Source: Alphaproteobacteria bacterium
GTDB lineage: Bacteria > Pseudomonadota > Alphaproteobacteria > ATCC43930 > CGMCC-115725
DNA: 64,000 nt
NCBI GenBank assembly: GCA_021325525.1
Contig: JAJPHB010000081.1
Span: 1-64,000, forward strand
Reading direction: 5' to 3'
Part shown: piece after piece, positions 25,726-34,011 of the stretch
Position numbering within the stretch: the stretch's first letter is position 1
Layout: the number at the start of each line of letters is the position of its first letter
Position numbers and translations under genes: made by a program
Notes under the pieces: generated by a model
What the model was told of the DNA's origin: nothing
The model's input: the letters and a program-made list of their open reading frames with translations, nothing else
Databases searched by the model: none

Positions 25726-27036
25726 CTACCGCAGCAGGTTGCCGCGGACGGTGACGAATTCCTCGAAGGCGGCGGCAAGGGCGTCCGTTTCCGTTTTGCC
25801 GATCGGCAGCGACAGGTTCAGCATGCCGCGGCGGGCGACATAGAGGCCGCGCTCCAGAAGGTCGAAGAAGAAGAGGCCGGCGAGGTCGGGGTCGACATGC
25901 TTCACATCAGCCTTGCGGCGGATGGGATGGCGCGTGAAGTGAATGTTCATCATCGACCCGCGGCCGGTGAATTGCACATTCGCTTCATGCTTTTGCGCGA
26001 TGTCGTTGAGCCGTGATCTCAACGTCTCGCCCATCTCGTTCAGGGCCTTCGCCGCAGCCGGCGTATAGACCTCGCTGAGGCCGGCGAGGCCGGCCGCCAT
26101 CGTCATGACATTGTTGTTGAAGGTGCCGGCATGGGGCAGGAAGTTCGGCTTGCGCGGGTCGAAGAGCGACATGATCGCCTCCTTGCCGCCGAAGGCGCCG
26201 AAGCTCATGCCGCCGCCGATATATTTGCCGAGCGTCGTCATATCGGGGATGACGCCGGTCGCCTCTTGCAGCCCGCCCGGCGCGAGGCGCGAAGTCATCA
26301 CCTCGTCGAAAATGAGGACGATGCCGTGCCGGCTCGCGAGCTCGCGCAGCCCGCGCAGGAAGTCGAGCTCGGCTGGGATGCAGCCGGCGCCGCCCTGCAT
26401 CGGCTCGAGGATGATGGCGGCGAGGCGGTCCTTCTCCGCCTCGACGGTCCGGCGCGTCGCCGCGAGGTCGTTGTAGGGCGCCGTCACGATCGGGAAGGGG
26501 ACGTTGATGGCGGCGATGCCGGCGCCGAAATTGAGGACGCCGCCGTGATAGGCGCCCTCGAAGACGAGGATCGCCTCGCGCTTCGTTGCCGCGCGCGCCG
26601 CGGTCAGCGCCATGAGATTGGCCTCGGTTCCGGAATTGGTGAAGCGCACGAGCTCGATCGACGGGAAGCGGGCGCAGACGAGCGATGCGAGCTTGCCTTC
26701 GAGCGCGGTGTGGCCGCCGAAATTGAGCCCGTCATCGAGCACCCGGCGCAGCCGCTCCTGGATGACGGGATGCGAGTGGCCGTAGAGCCCCGCCGTGTAT
26801 TCGCCGAGGAAGTCGATAAATTCGTTGCCATCGACATCCCAGAGCCGGCAGCCCGCGCCGCGGGCGAACATGACCGGGAAGGGGTCGAAGAAGAGGACGC
26901 TCCGCGTGTTGCCGCCAGGCAGCGACCGGCATGCCGCCTCGTGGAGGCTCGCGCTCTCTCTGTGGCGAGCGGCGTAGCGCTCCTTGGCTTCGGCAAGGGC
27001 GGCGGCAGCGCTGGTGTTGACGCGTGTGTCGGGCAT
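25726..27036 (-). CDS. Class III PLP aminotransferase (glutamate-1-semialdehyde aminomutase-like)
   Basis: A 436-residue PLP enzyme. NSGTEANLMALTAAR (phosphate-binding), VFEGAYHGGVLNFG, LIFDEVMTSR (PLP-ring Asp) and TLGKYIGGGMSFGAFGG (Schiff-base Lys) follow the HemL/class-III order. The substrate differs from that of housekeeping HemL, since the active-site surroundings and N-terminus (ESASLHEAACRSLPGGNTRSVLFFDPFP) match the aminotransferase branch often tied to amino-acid or amine catabolism. The start is the ATG at 27034-27036 with a GAGGAG site; an upstream extension runs into a repeat. Confidence 0.9.
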   Translation of the reverse strand: MPDTRVNTSAAAALAEAKERYAARHRESASLHEAACRSLPGGNTRSVLFFDPFPVMFARGAGCRLWDVDGNEFIDFLGEYTAGLYGHSHPVIQERLRRVLDDGLNFGGHTALEGKLASLVCARFPSIELVRFTNSGTEANLMALTAARAATKREAILVFEGAYHGGVLNFGAGIAAINVPFPIVTAPYNDLAATRRTVEAEKDRLAAIILEPMQGGAGCIPAELDFLRGLRELASRHGIVLIFDEVMTSRLAPGGLQEATGVIPDMTTLGKYIGGGMSFGAFGGKEAIMSLFDPRKPNFLPHAGTFNNNVMTMAAGLAGLSEVYTPAAAKALNEMGETLRSRLNDIAQKHEANVQFTGRGSMMNIHFTRHPIRRKADVKHVDPDLAGLFFFDLLERGLYVARRGMLNLSLPIGKTETDALAAAFEEFVTVRGNLLR

Positions 27037-27150
27037 GCGGGCTCTCCTCGCGGCACGAGACGCCAGCGATGATGGCAAGAGGACGGAGGCGCCGCAAGGA
27101 TGCGCGCACGGCCGAGCCGCCGTGACGCTCTCCCCTTCGGACGCCTTCAA

Positions 27151-27270
27151 AACCCTCTCCCCTCCGGGGAGAGGGCAGGGTGAGGGTGTCGCAAACGCAC
27201 TTAAGCCATTGGATCAACACGCAATTCGCCCTCACCCCAACCCCTCTCCCGCAAGCGGGAGAGGGGTTGA
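27151..27270. repeat. Pair of CTCTCCCGC-type palindromes
   Basis: CCTCTCCCCTCCGGGGAGAGGG (27153-27174) with a GGTGAGGG tail, then, in the opposite sense, CCTCACCCCAACCCCTCTCCCGCAAGCGGGAGAGGGG (27231-27266, described by its core CTCTCCCGC/GCGGGAGAG). The two units face each other between the aminotransferase and cysE genes. Confidence 0.85.
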
Positions 27271-27289
27271 ATGGCGGCGAGAGCGCGCC

Positions 27290-28141
27290 TTACCCGTCCT
27301 TCTGCTCGGGCAGGCTCTGATCCATGGCGAGGGCGGGCATCGATTCACGGCACCAGCCGACGATCTTCGCCGGCACGCCAGCGACCGTGGCGCAAGGCGG
27401 CACGGAGCTGAGGACGACGCTGCCGGCGCCGACCTTGGCGCTGCGTCCGATCTCGATGTTGCCCAGCACCTTGGCGCCGGCCGAGAGAAGGACGCCGTCG
27501 CGCACCTTCGGGTGGCGGTCGCCGCGCTCCTTGCCGGTGCCGCCGAGGGTCACCTCCTGCAGGATCGAGACGTCGTTGCCGATGACGCTCGTCTCGCCGA
27601 CGACAAGGCCGGTGCCATGATCGATGAAGACGCCCTTGCCGACCGGCACCGCGGGATGGATGTCGACGGCGAAGACTTCCGAGACGCGGCTTTGCAGGAA
27701 GAAGGCGATGTCGCGGCGGCGGCGGCGCCACAACCAGTGGCTGACGCGGTGCCATTCGAGGGCATGGAAGCCCTTGAAATAGAGGAATGGCGTGACGTAG
27801 CTCTCCGCCGCCGGGTCGCGCGTGCGCGTGGCGACGAGGTCGGCGACGGCAGCGGCGATGATTTCGGGGTCGTCCGCCATCGCCGTCGCGGCGAGTTCGG
27901 CCAGCCGCTCGGCCGGCATGATGCCCTCGCCGAGCTTGCGCGAGAGCAGCGCCGCCAGCGCCGGGGCGAAGCCGGCATAGCGCAGCACCGCGAGATCGAG
28001 GAAGCTCCGCAGCATCTCCTCGCGCGCCGCGACGCGCACGGCTTCGAGGCGCAGGATCTCCCAGAGCTCGGCGTCGTTGCGGGGCAGGGATTGTTCCTGC
28101 GCCGAGCCGAGATCCTGCGTCGAGAGATCGATGTCGTTCAT
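27290..28141 (-). CDS. cysE: Serine O-acetyltransferase
   Basis: A 283-residue enzyme that acetylates serine with acetyl-CoA, the committed step of cysteine synthesis. The N-terminal helical domain (EILRLEAVRVAAREEMLRSFL...) precedes a left-handed beta helix with hexapeptide repeats. Catalytic and CoA residues lie in FAVDIHPAVPVGKGVFIDHGTGLVVGETSVIG, and GGTGKERGDRHPKV is the substrate loop. The C-terminus GVPAKIVGWC retains the region that normally mediates cysteine feedback and CysK docking, but extends further (about 20 residues). It stands alone, downstream of the LysR gene. Confidence 0.95.
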   Translation of the reverse strand: MNDIDLSTQDLGSAQEQSLPRNDAELWEILRLEAVRVAAREEMLRSFLDLAVLRYAGFAPALAALLSRKLGEGIMPAERLAELAATAMADDPEIIAAAVADLVATRTRDPAAESYVTPFLYFKGFHALEWHRVSHWLWRRRRRDIAFFLQSRVSEVFAVDIHPAVPVGKGVFIDHGTGLVVGETSVIGNDVSILQEVTLGGTGKERGDRHPKVRDGVLLSAGAKVLGNIEIGRSAKVGAGSVVLSSVPPCATVAGVPAKIVGWCRESMPALAMDQSLPEQKDG

Positions 28142-28243
28142 GACGCGTTACTCCTCGCGGGGAGCCTAACATGCCGGAGCCGGCGAGGCGACAAGAGGAG
28201 TTCTAATCGCAGCTATTGGAACTTCTCATATCCCATCGCCGGC

Positions 28244-29140
28244 TCAGCCGCTCCCTTCTTGGCGAACCGCCGCGGTCTCCGCGGCGATCCAATCGCGGAA
28301 CGCCTTGATCTTCGGCCGCTCGGCCGTCGCCTCGGGGGCGACGAGCCAATAGGATTTGCCGTTGGGGACGGTGAGAGCGAAGGGCTGGAACAGCCGGCCC
28401 ACGGCGAGGTCGTCGGCGAAAAGCGAAGGCTGCGCCATGACGATGCCGAGCCCGTCGACCGCGGCCTCGGCCGCGACCTTCGTCGAATCGAAAATGGGGC
28501 CGCGGCGCAGCGCGAAGCCGTCGAGCCCGGCGGCGGCGAGCCAGAGCGGCCACTCCGTCTCCTCCGTCGTGCGCAGCAGCGGCACGCTGCGCAGGTCCGC
28601 GGGCTCGCGGAGCAGGTCCTTGAAGCGGCGGCCGCAGAGCGGCGTCAGGAAGTCATCGAACATCTTCTGCGCGCGCAGTCCCGCCCAGCCGCCTTCGCCA
28701 TAGCGGATCGCGACATCGATATCCTCATGCGCGAAATCGACGAGGCGCTGCGTCGTCAGGATGCGGACGTCGATCTCGGGATGCGCCGCCTGGAAGCGCG
28801 GCAGGCGCGGCACCAGCCAGGTCATGGCGATCGTCGTCATGGTGCCGACGGTGAGGGTTCCGCCGCGCGGGCGCGCGGCAATGCGCTCGACGGCCTGCCC
28901 CATCCGCGCGAAGGCGTCGCGCAGCTCGGGCAGAAGCGCCTGCCCCTCATCCGTCAAGAGCAGCCGGCGCGGAAGGCGGCGGAAGAGGGGAACGCCGAGA
29001 AAGGCTTCGAGGCCCTTGATCTGATGACTCACCGCCGCCTGCGTCACATGCAGCTCCTCCGCGGCGCGGGTGAAGCTGAGATGGCGCGCGGCGGCCTCGA
29101 AGGCGCGCAGAGCGTTCAGGGGCGGGAGGGCGCGAGTCAT
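28244..29140 (-). CDS. LysR family regulator, GcvA-like
   Basis: A 298-residue activator/repressor. The helix-turn-helix (LNALRAFEAAARHLSFTRAAEELHVTQAAVSHQIKGLE, family signature) is the GcvA/AmpR type. The effector domain opens LTVGTMTTIAMTWLVPRLPRF and contains the DVAIRYGEGGW motif. A TTAG-N5-CTAA palindrome nine bases before its start codon fits autoregulation. It is divergent from the DMT exporter/ureohydrolase genes, which are its most likely targets. Confidence 0.92.
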   Translation of the reverse strand: MTRALPPLNALRAFEAAARHLSFTRAAEELHVTQAAVSHQIKGLEAFLGVPLFRRLPRRLLLTDEGQALLPELRDAFARMGQAVERIAARPRGGTLTVGTMTTIAMTWLVPRLPRFQAAHPEIDVRILTTQRLVDFAHEDIDVAIRYGEGGWAGLRAQKMFDDFLTPLCGRRFKDLLREPADLRSVPLLRTTEETEWPLWLAAAGLDGFALRRGPIFDSTKVAAEAAVDGLGIVMAQPSLFADDLAVGRLFQPFALTVPNGKSYWLVAPEATAERPKIKAFRDWIAAETAAVRQEGSG

Positions 29141-29149
29141 CGTTATGAA

Positions 29150-29162
29150 TTAGGAAATCTAA
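29150..29162. promoter_or_regulatory. Putative GcvA-type LysR operator
   Basis: TTAGGAAATCTAA, a perfect TTAG-N5-CTAA inverted repeat in the 158-base divergent gap. GcvA/AmpR relatives bind CTAAT-like half sites, so this fits the adjacent regulator. Confidence 0.5.
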
Positions 29163-29298
29163 GGCATCATACGAGAGAAGGTCGTTTGATCTCAACGGCA
29201 GGAAGCGGCAATTTCGCGCGGCCGTCGCATAAAGGAGATTTGTTCATGGACGGGTCGCGGAGCGGCCGCCGGGCGCCGAGCGCAGAACGAGAGCAGCA

Positions 29299-30318
29299 AT
29301 GAGCGATTGGGCAGCTGCTCTCCGCCGCATTCGCGGAGAGCTTCTCTTTCGCCTGCTCGGGATGGGCCGCGCCGGGCTGGCGCCGGCCGGTCCGCTGCCG
29401 CGCGCGGCGACGATGCCGGCGCTCACGGCCGAACGCTCGGAGCAGCCGCTCGCCGCCATCGGCATGGTGCTGTTGGCGATGTTTCTCTTCAGCGGGATGG
29501 ACGGGCTCTCGAAGCTCGTGACCGCCGATTATCATCCGGCCGAAATCGCGGCGCTGCGCTTTCTCTTTACGATCCCGGCGCTGCTGCCCTTTGCGCTCCG
29601 CGCCGAGTTTCCGCCCTGGCGGACGCCGGTGCCGCTGCTGCAAATCGGCCGGGGCGTCGCCATGGTGGCGTCCTCGATCCTTTTCATCTTCGGCCTGGCG
29701 CAGCTGCCGATCGCCGATGCGACGGCGATCGGCTTCGTGACGCCGCTGCTCGTCACCGCTCTCTCGATCCCGCTCCTCGGCGAGACGGTGGGCGTGCGGC
29801 GCTGGGCCGCGGTGGTGATCGGCTTCATCGGCGTCCTCATCGTCATGCGCCCAGGAACCGGCGCCTTCAACCCCGCCGCCCTCTACCCGCTGCTGTCGGC
29901 GGCGAGCTGGGCCCTTGGCATGATCCTGACGCGGCGGATGCGCAGCATCGACCGGGTGCTGACGACGATGCTCTATTCGGCGGTGGTCGGCTTCGCGGTG
30001 AGCGCGCTCGCCCTGCCTTTCGTCTGGCGCATGCCGAGCCCCATGGCCTGGGGGCTTTTCGCGCTCATGGGCGCGCTCAACGCCAGCGGCCAATCGCTGC
30101 TCGCCGCCGCCTTCAACCGCGCCGGCGCGTCGCTCCTCGCTCCCTTCTCCTACAGCCAGATGGTGTGGTCGAGCTTGATCGGCTATTTCGTCTTCGCGAC
30201 AATCCCGGACGGCGCGACTTGGACCGGCGCCGCCATCGTGATCGCGACCGGGCTCTACACGCTGCATCGCGAGCGCGTCGTGGCGCAACAACGCCGGAGC
30301 CGGGGCGCGCGCCTCTGA
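29299..30318 (+). CDS. DMT (EamA) family transporter
   Basis: A protein of up to 339 residues with ten hydrophobic helices in two EamA repeats (GMVLLAMFLFSGMDGLSKLV... and LYPLLSAASWALGMILTRRM...). EamA proteins export amino acids, amines or metabolites. The first 40 residues are not typical of the family, and the real start may be the ATG of MPALTAERSEQP further down, as no clear ribosome-binding site precedes 29299. The ureohydrolase-like gene follows after 14 bases, so the two are probably co-transcribed and divergent from a GcvA-like regulator. Confidence 0.88.
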   Translation: MSDWAAALRRIRGELLFRLLGMGRAGLAPAGPLPRAATMPALTAERSEQPLAAIGMVLLAMFLFSGMDGLSKLVTADYHPAEIAALRFLFTIPALLPFALRAEFPPWRTPVPLLQIGRGVAMVASSILFIFGLAQLPIADATAIGFVTPLLVTALSIPLLGETVGVRRWAAVVIGFIGVLIVMRPGTGAFNPAALYPLLSAASWALGMILTRRMRSIDRVLTTMLYSAVVGFAVSALALPFVWRMPSPMAWGLFALMGALNASGQSLLAAAFNRAGASLLAPFSYSQMVWSSLIGYFVFATIPDGATWTGAAIVIATGLYTLHRERVVAQQRRSRGARL

Positions 30319-30332
30319 AGGAAGTCCGCCCC

Positions 30333-31277
30333 ATGCCGCCGAGCCGCCACGCCGCCGATGCCACGGCCTTCGCCGCGCCGCCCTCCTTCATGGGCGTGCC
30401 CTTCTCGCGCGACCTCGCGAAGAGCAAGGCCGCCATTCTCGGCATCCCCTTCGATTGCGGGACCCACCCGGTTCGGATCGGCTCGCGCCTCGGACCGCAG
30501 GCCATCCGCGAGCAATCGGCGCTGGTTCGCCCCTACGAGCCGCCGCTGCAGGATTACAACCCGATCGAGCGGCTCGGCCTCGTCGATTGCGGCAATGCGC
30601 GGGTCGTGCCGGGCAATGTCGATGTCTCCTATCCCGCGATCGAGGAGGCGGTCTCGCATATCGTCTTCGCCGGCGCCGTGCCGGTGACGATGGGCGGCGA
30701 CGGAGCCGTGACCTTGCCGCAGCTCCGCGCCCTGCACCGCAAGCACGACGACCTCGTCCTCCTCCATATCGACGCCCACACCGATACCTATCCGGGCGAG
30801 GGGCGCGATCGCTACAACACGGCGACGACATTCACGCGCGCCTCCGAGGAGGGGCTGCTCGACACGCGGTCCTCCTTCCATATCGGCGCCCGCGGCCCCG
30901 TCTACATGCCGGAGGTGTTCGAGCATACGCGCCAGCACGGCTATCGCCTCATTCCAGGCGTCGACCTTGCCGCGCGCGGTATTCCGGCGGTGCTGGAGGA
31001 GGTGCGGCAGACGCTCGCAGGGCGGCCCGTCTATCTCTGCTTCGATATGGATTTCTTCGACCCCTCCTGCGCGCCCGGCGTCTGCACGCCCGCCTGGGGC
31101 GGCGCCAGCGCGCGCGAGGGGCTGGCGCTGCTGCAGGGCCTCGCCGGGCTCCGCATCGTCGCCTGCGACGTCAACACGGTGAGCCCGCCGCATGATGTCG
31201 GCGGCATGACCGCCTTTCTTGCGGCGACGGTGATGCTGGAGTGCCTCTTCCTGATCTGCCAGGCGCCGGCGGGCTGA
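30333..31277 (+). CDS. Ureohydrolase-fold protein (agmatinase-like) lacking canonical residues
   Basis: A 314-residue protein of the arginase/agmatinase superfamily. Three metal-binding elements can be compared. MGGDGAVTLPQ (121-124) has glycine 124 where the family has the ligand histidine of GGDHS. HIDAHTDTY (D147, H149, D151) and CFDMDFFDP (D238, D240) are intact. In the guanidinium-binding segment VNTVSPPHD, threonine 282 replaces the usual glutamate of VVEVSPPYD. One metal ligand and the substrate-binding Glu are thus missing. It may use a different metal arrangement or substrate, or be a non-catalytic partner. It follows the DMT exporter gene by 14 bases. Confidence 0.85.
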   Translation: MPPSRHAADATAFAAPPSFMGVPFSRDLAKSKAAILGIPFDCGTHPVRIGSRLGPQAIREQSALVRPYEPPLQDYNPIERLGLVDCGNARVVPGNVDVSYPAIEEAVSHIVFAGAVPVTMGGDGAVTLPQLRALHRKHDDLVLLHIDAHTDTYPGEGRDRYNTATTFTRASEEGLLDTRSSFHIGARGPVYMPEVFEHTRQHGYRLIPGVDLAARGIPAVLEEVRQTLAGRPVYLCFDMDFFDPSCAPGVCTPAWGGASAREGLALLQGLAGLRIVACDVNTVSPPHDVGGMTAFLAATVMLECLFLICQAPAG

Positions 31278-31284
31278 GGGGCGC

Positions 31285-32163
31285 TTATCCCAGCGTAATC
31301 CCGGTCGGCGTGATCGTCGCCAGCGCCCGGCGCGCCGAGTGGCATTGGATGTTGACGGCGACCGGATTCATGGTGATGTGCGTCGCGGCCGTCTCGACAT
31401 GGACGGCGAAGGCGGTGGAGTCGCCGCCGAGACCCTGCGGGCCGATGCCGAGCGCGTTGACGGCGGCGCTGAGCTCCGCTTCGAGCTTCGCTCCTTCGGG
31501 ATCGGCGCAAGCCGAGCCCAAGGGCCGCGTCGCCGCGAGCTTGGCGAGATGCATGCAGAGATCGGAGGTCCCGCCGATGCCGACCCCGACGATGGTGGGC
31601 GGGCAGACCTTGCCGCCCGCCTCGATGACGCGGTCGATGACGAAGGTCTTGACCGCGTCGACGCCCTCGGCGGGGATGCACATTTTGAGGAAGGAGCCGT
31701 TCTCCGAGCCCGAGCCCTTGGGGATCATCTCGATCCGCAGCGTCTCGGGCTCGGGGATGAAGTCGATATTGATGACCGGCACGTGGCGGCCGCCCGAGGT
31801 ATGCTCGTTGACCCGCGTCAGCGGATGCACGACCGAGGAGCGGAGCGGATGCTCGCGCGTCGCACGGGTGCAGCCGCGCCGGATCGCCTCCTTGAGCGCC
31901 ATGCCGTCGCAGGCGACGTCGCGGCCGATCGCGACGTTGTAGATCGGAATCCCGGTGTCCTGGCAAAGGAGGTTGTCGCTCCTCTCGGCGACCGCGATGT
32001 TCTCTCGCATCGTCGCGAGGATCGCCTGCGCGGTGGCGTTGCTCTCGGTGGCGGCGAGGCGCACGAACCCCTCCTTGATGTCGTCGGGCAGGGTCTTGAG
32101 CGCGCGGATGTAGAGGAGCTTCGCGGTCTCCTCGACGACCGCCATGTCGAGGGCGAGGGTCAT
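31285..32163 (-). CDS. Class-I fumarase/tartrate dehydratase alpha subunit, stand-alone
   Basis: A 292-residue homologue of the TtdA/FumA N-terminal (iron-sulfur) module. Cluster-ligand cysteines are expected in LLCQDTGIPIYNVAIG, SFLKMCIPAEG and GTSDLCMHLAK, all present. SENGSFLKM and CPPTIVGVGIGGTSD are family signatures. Class-I hydratases need a beta module (TtdB/FumA C-terminal); none is encoded in this window. ATGA overlap with the upstream permease gene makes it the last gene of the long minus-strand train starting at 38846. Fumarate/malate, tartrate or a sulfonated analogue are possible substrates. Confidence 0.9.
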   Translation of the reverse strand: MTLALDMAVVEETAKLLYIRALKTLPDDIKEGFVRLAATESNATAQAILATMRENIAVAERSDNLLCQDTGIPIYNVAIGRDVACDGMALKEAIRRGCTRATREHPLRSSVVHPLTRVNEHTSGGRHVPVINIDFIPEPETLRIEMIPKGSGSENGSFLKMCIPAEGVDAVKTFVIDRVIEAGGKVCPPTIVGVGIGGTSDLCMHLAKLAATRPLGSACADPEGAKLEAELSAAVNALGIGPQGLGGDSTAFAVHVETAATHITMNPVAVNIQCHSARRALATITPTGITLG

Positions 32164-33041
32164 CGCTGCATTCCCCATTTGCGGATCGTGTGGGCCTCGA
32201 TCGTGCGGAAGACGACGCTCTCGACGACGAGCCCTATGATGATGACGGTGATGAGGCCGGCGAAGACGTTGGCGACTTCGAGCTCGTTGCGATTCTCGAA
32301 GATGAACCAGCCGAGCCCGCCCGAGCCCGAGGAGACGCCGAAGACGAGCTCCGCCGCGATGAGCGTCCGCCAGGCGAAGGCCCAGCCGATCTTGAGGCCG
32401 GTCAAGATCGAGGGGAAGGCGGCGGGGACGAGGATCTTCATGACGTAGCGAATGCCGGTGAGGCCGTAATTGTTGCCGGCCATGCGCAGCGTCTCCGAGA
32501 CGCTGAGGAAGCCCGAATGCGTGTTGAGCGAGACTGCCCACAGCACCGAATGGATGAGGACGAAGACGAGGCTCGGATTGCCGAGGCCGAACCAGAGGAG
32601 CGCCAGCGGCAGCAAGGCGATCGCCGGCAGCGGATTGAACATCGCCGTCAGCGTCGACAGGAAATCGGTGCCGATCCGCGTCGAGACGGCGAAGGTCGTC
32701 AGCACCGCGGCGAGGCCGACGCCGGCGGCGTAGCCCATGAGCAGGACTTTGATCGAGGTCAGGATCCGCGCCGGCAATTCGCCGTTGATCGTCTCCTTCC
32801 AGAGCGCCGCCATGACGTCGCTGAAGGTCGGGAAGATGAGCGGGTTGTCGAGCGGCACCGTATAGGCCTGCCAGAGCGCCGCCAGCAGGACGAGAATGAA
32901 GATCCGCCGCACCGCGGTGATGTTGGTCAGCCGCTCCCAGGCCGAGAGCGGCCGGACGATCTCGCCGACATTGCTCGCATCCAGCGTCTTGCGGACGAAT
33001 TCGGGCCGCACCGGCGGCAGAATGGCGGTCCGCTCGGACAT
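32160..33041 (-). CDS. NitT/TauT-type ABC transporter permease (SsuC/TauC-like)
   Basis: A 293-residue permease with six helices. The cytoplasmic contact loop reads ETLRMAGNNYGLTGIRYVMKILVPAAFPSILTGLKIG, given as the family signature, and AWRTLIAAELVFGVSSGSGGLGW follows. The start codon overlaps the ATPase stop (ATGA at 33041), and its own stop overlaps the hydratase start the same way. Substrates of this class include sulfonates, taurine, nitrate and bicarbonate. The neighbouring sulfo-lyase-like genes favour a sulfonate. Confidence 0.92.
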   Translation of the reverse strand: MSERTAILPPVRPEFVRKTLDASNVGEIVRPLSAWERLTNITAVRRIFILVLLAALWQAYTVPLDNPLIFPTFSDVMAALWKETINGELPARILTSIKVLLMGYAAGVGLAAVLTTFAVSTRIGTDFLSTLTAMFNPLPAIALLPLALLWFGLGNPSLVFVLIHSVLWAVSLNTHSGFLSVSETLRMAGNNYGLTGIRYVMKILVPAAFPSILTGLKIGWAFAWRTLIAAELVFGVSSGSGGLGWFIFENRNELEVANVFAGLITVIIIGLVVESVVFRTIEAHTIRKWGMQR

Positions 33042-33811
33042 CAGTCGGCCAGCGCCTTCTCGATGCGCTCGGCGAAGAGCATGTCGTGAATGCGGCTCTG
33101 CAGCGCAACGAGGCCGTCGCCGCCGCCGGCCTCGCCCCGTGAGTTGAGCTCGGCCTTGACCTGGCCCGGATGCGGCGACAGCACGAGGATGCGGTTGCCG
33201 ACAATGACCGCCTCCTCGATCGAATGCGTGACGAAGAGGACGGTGAAGCGGATCTCCTCCCAGAGCTGCAGCAGCTCCTCCTGCATCTTGCGCCGCGTCA
33301 GCGCGTCGAGCGCCGCAAAGGGCTCGTCCATCAGGAGGATGTCCGGCTCCATCGCCATCGCACGGGCGATCGCGACGCGCTGCTTCATGCCGCCCGACAG
33401 CATATGCGGGAAGATGTCGGCGAACTTGCCGAGCCCGACCTTGGCGATGAAGGCGAGCGCCCGCTGCTCGGCCTCGCGGCGGCCGAACTTGCCGCTCGTT
33501 AGCATCGGGAACATGACGTTCTGCTTCACCGTCTTCCACGGCAGAAGCTGATCGAATTCCTGAAAGACCATCATGCGGTCCGGACCAGGCCGCTCTATCG
33601 CCTTGCCGTTGAGGCGGATGCTGCCCTCGACCGGCTTCAGGAAGCCGGCGACGCCCTTCAGCAAGGTCGATTTACCGCAGCCCGACGGCCCGAGAAGGAT
33701 GAAGCGGTCGCCGCGATGGACCTCGAAGCCGACGCGGTAGGTCGCGGTGACGAGATGCTGCTTCGTCTTGTATTGCAGCGTCACGCCGTCGACTTCGAGC
33801 AGAGGTGTCAT
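33041..33811 (-). CDS. NitT/TauT-type ABC transporter ATP-binding protein (SsuB/TauB-like)
   Basis: A 256-residue ATPase. Walker [15 protein letters not shown]-loop MMVFQEFDQLLPWKTV (the FDQLLPW form is typical of SsuB/TauB), signature LSGGMKQRVAIARAM, Walker B ILLMDEPFAALD and H-loop VTHSIEEA are complete. The start is the ATG at 33809-33811. The 200-base gap to the upstream binding-protein gene is filled by palindromic repeats. It is translationally coupled to the permease by an ATGA overlap. Confidence 0.93.
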   Translation of the reverse strand: MTPLLEVDGVTLQYKTKQHLVTATYRVGFEVHRGDRFILLGPSGCGKSTLLKGVAGFLKPVEGSIRLNGKAIERPGPDRMMVFQEFDQLLPWKTVKQNVMFPMLTSGKFGRREAEQRALAFIAKVGLGKFADIFPHMLSGGMKQRVAIARAMAMEPDILLMDEPFAALDALTRRKMQEELLQLWEEIRFTVLFVTHSIEEAVIVGNRILVLSPHPGQVKAELNSRGEAGGGDGLVALQSRIHDMLFAERIEKALAD

Positions 33812-33837
33812 CCCGCCCTCTCCCCGACCTCGATCAG

Positions 33838-33981
33838 CCCTCTCCCGCCGAGATCGGTAAATCCTCTCCCGCTTGCGGGAGAGGGCAGGGTGAGGGCATT
33901 CGCGTTCCGATGAATGTCGGGAAAATCGCCGCACCGAGCCGCTCTCACCCCAACCCTCTCCCGCAAGCGGCAGAGGGGATC
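33838..33981. repeat. CTCTCCCGC-type palindromes between binding protein and ATPase genes
   Basis: Two units: CCTCTCCCGC-TT-GCGGGAGAGG with a GGTGAGGG tail (33863-33897) and, facing it, CTCACCCCAACCCTCTCCC/GCAAGCGGCAGAGGGG (33944-33978). They split the high-demand receptor gene from the ATPase and permease genes. Confidence 0.85.
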
Positions 33982-34011
33982 GGCGAGGGTGGTTGCGTGC
34001 GGTGTCATCCC

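Noticed and set aside
26984-29302. A 772-codon plus-strand open frame across the aminotransferase, cysE and LysR genes.
   Set aside because: It runs through intergenic repeats and three real minus-strand genes and shows no domain structure.
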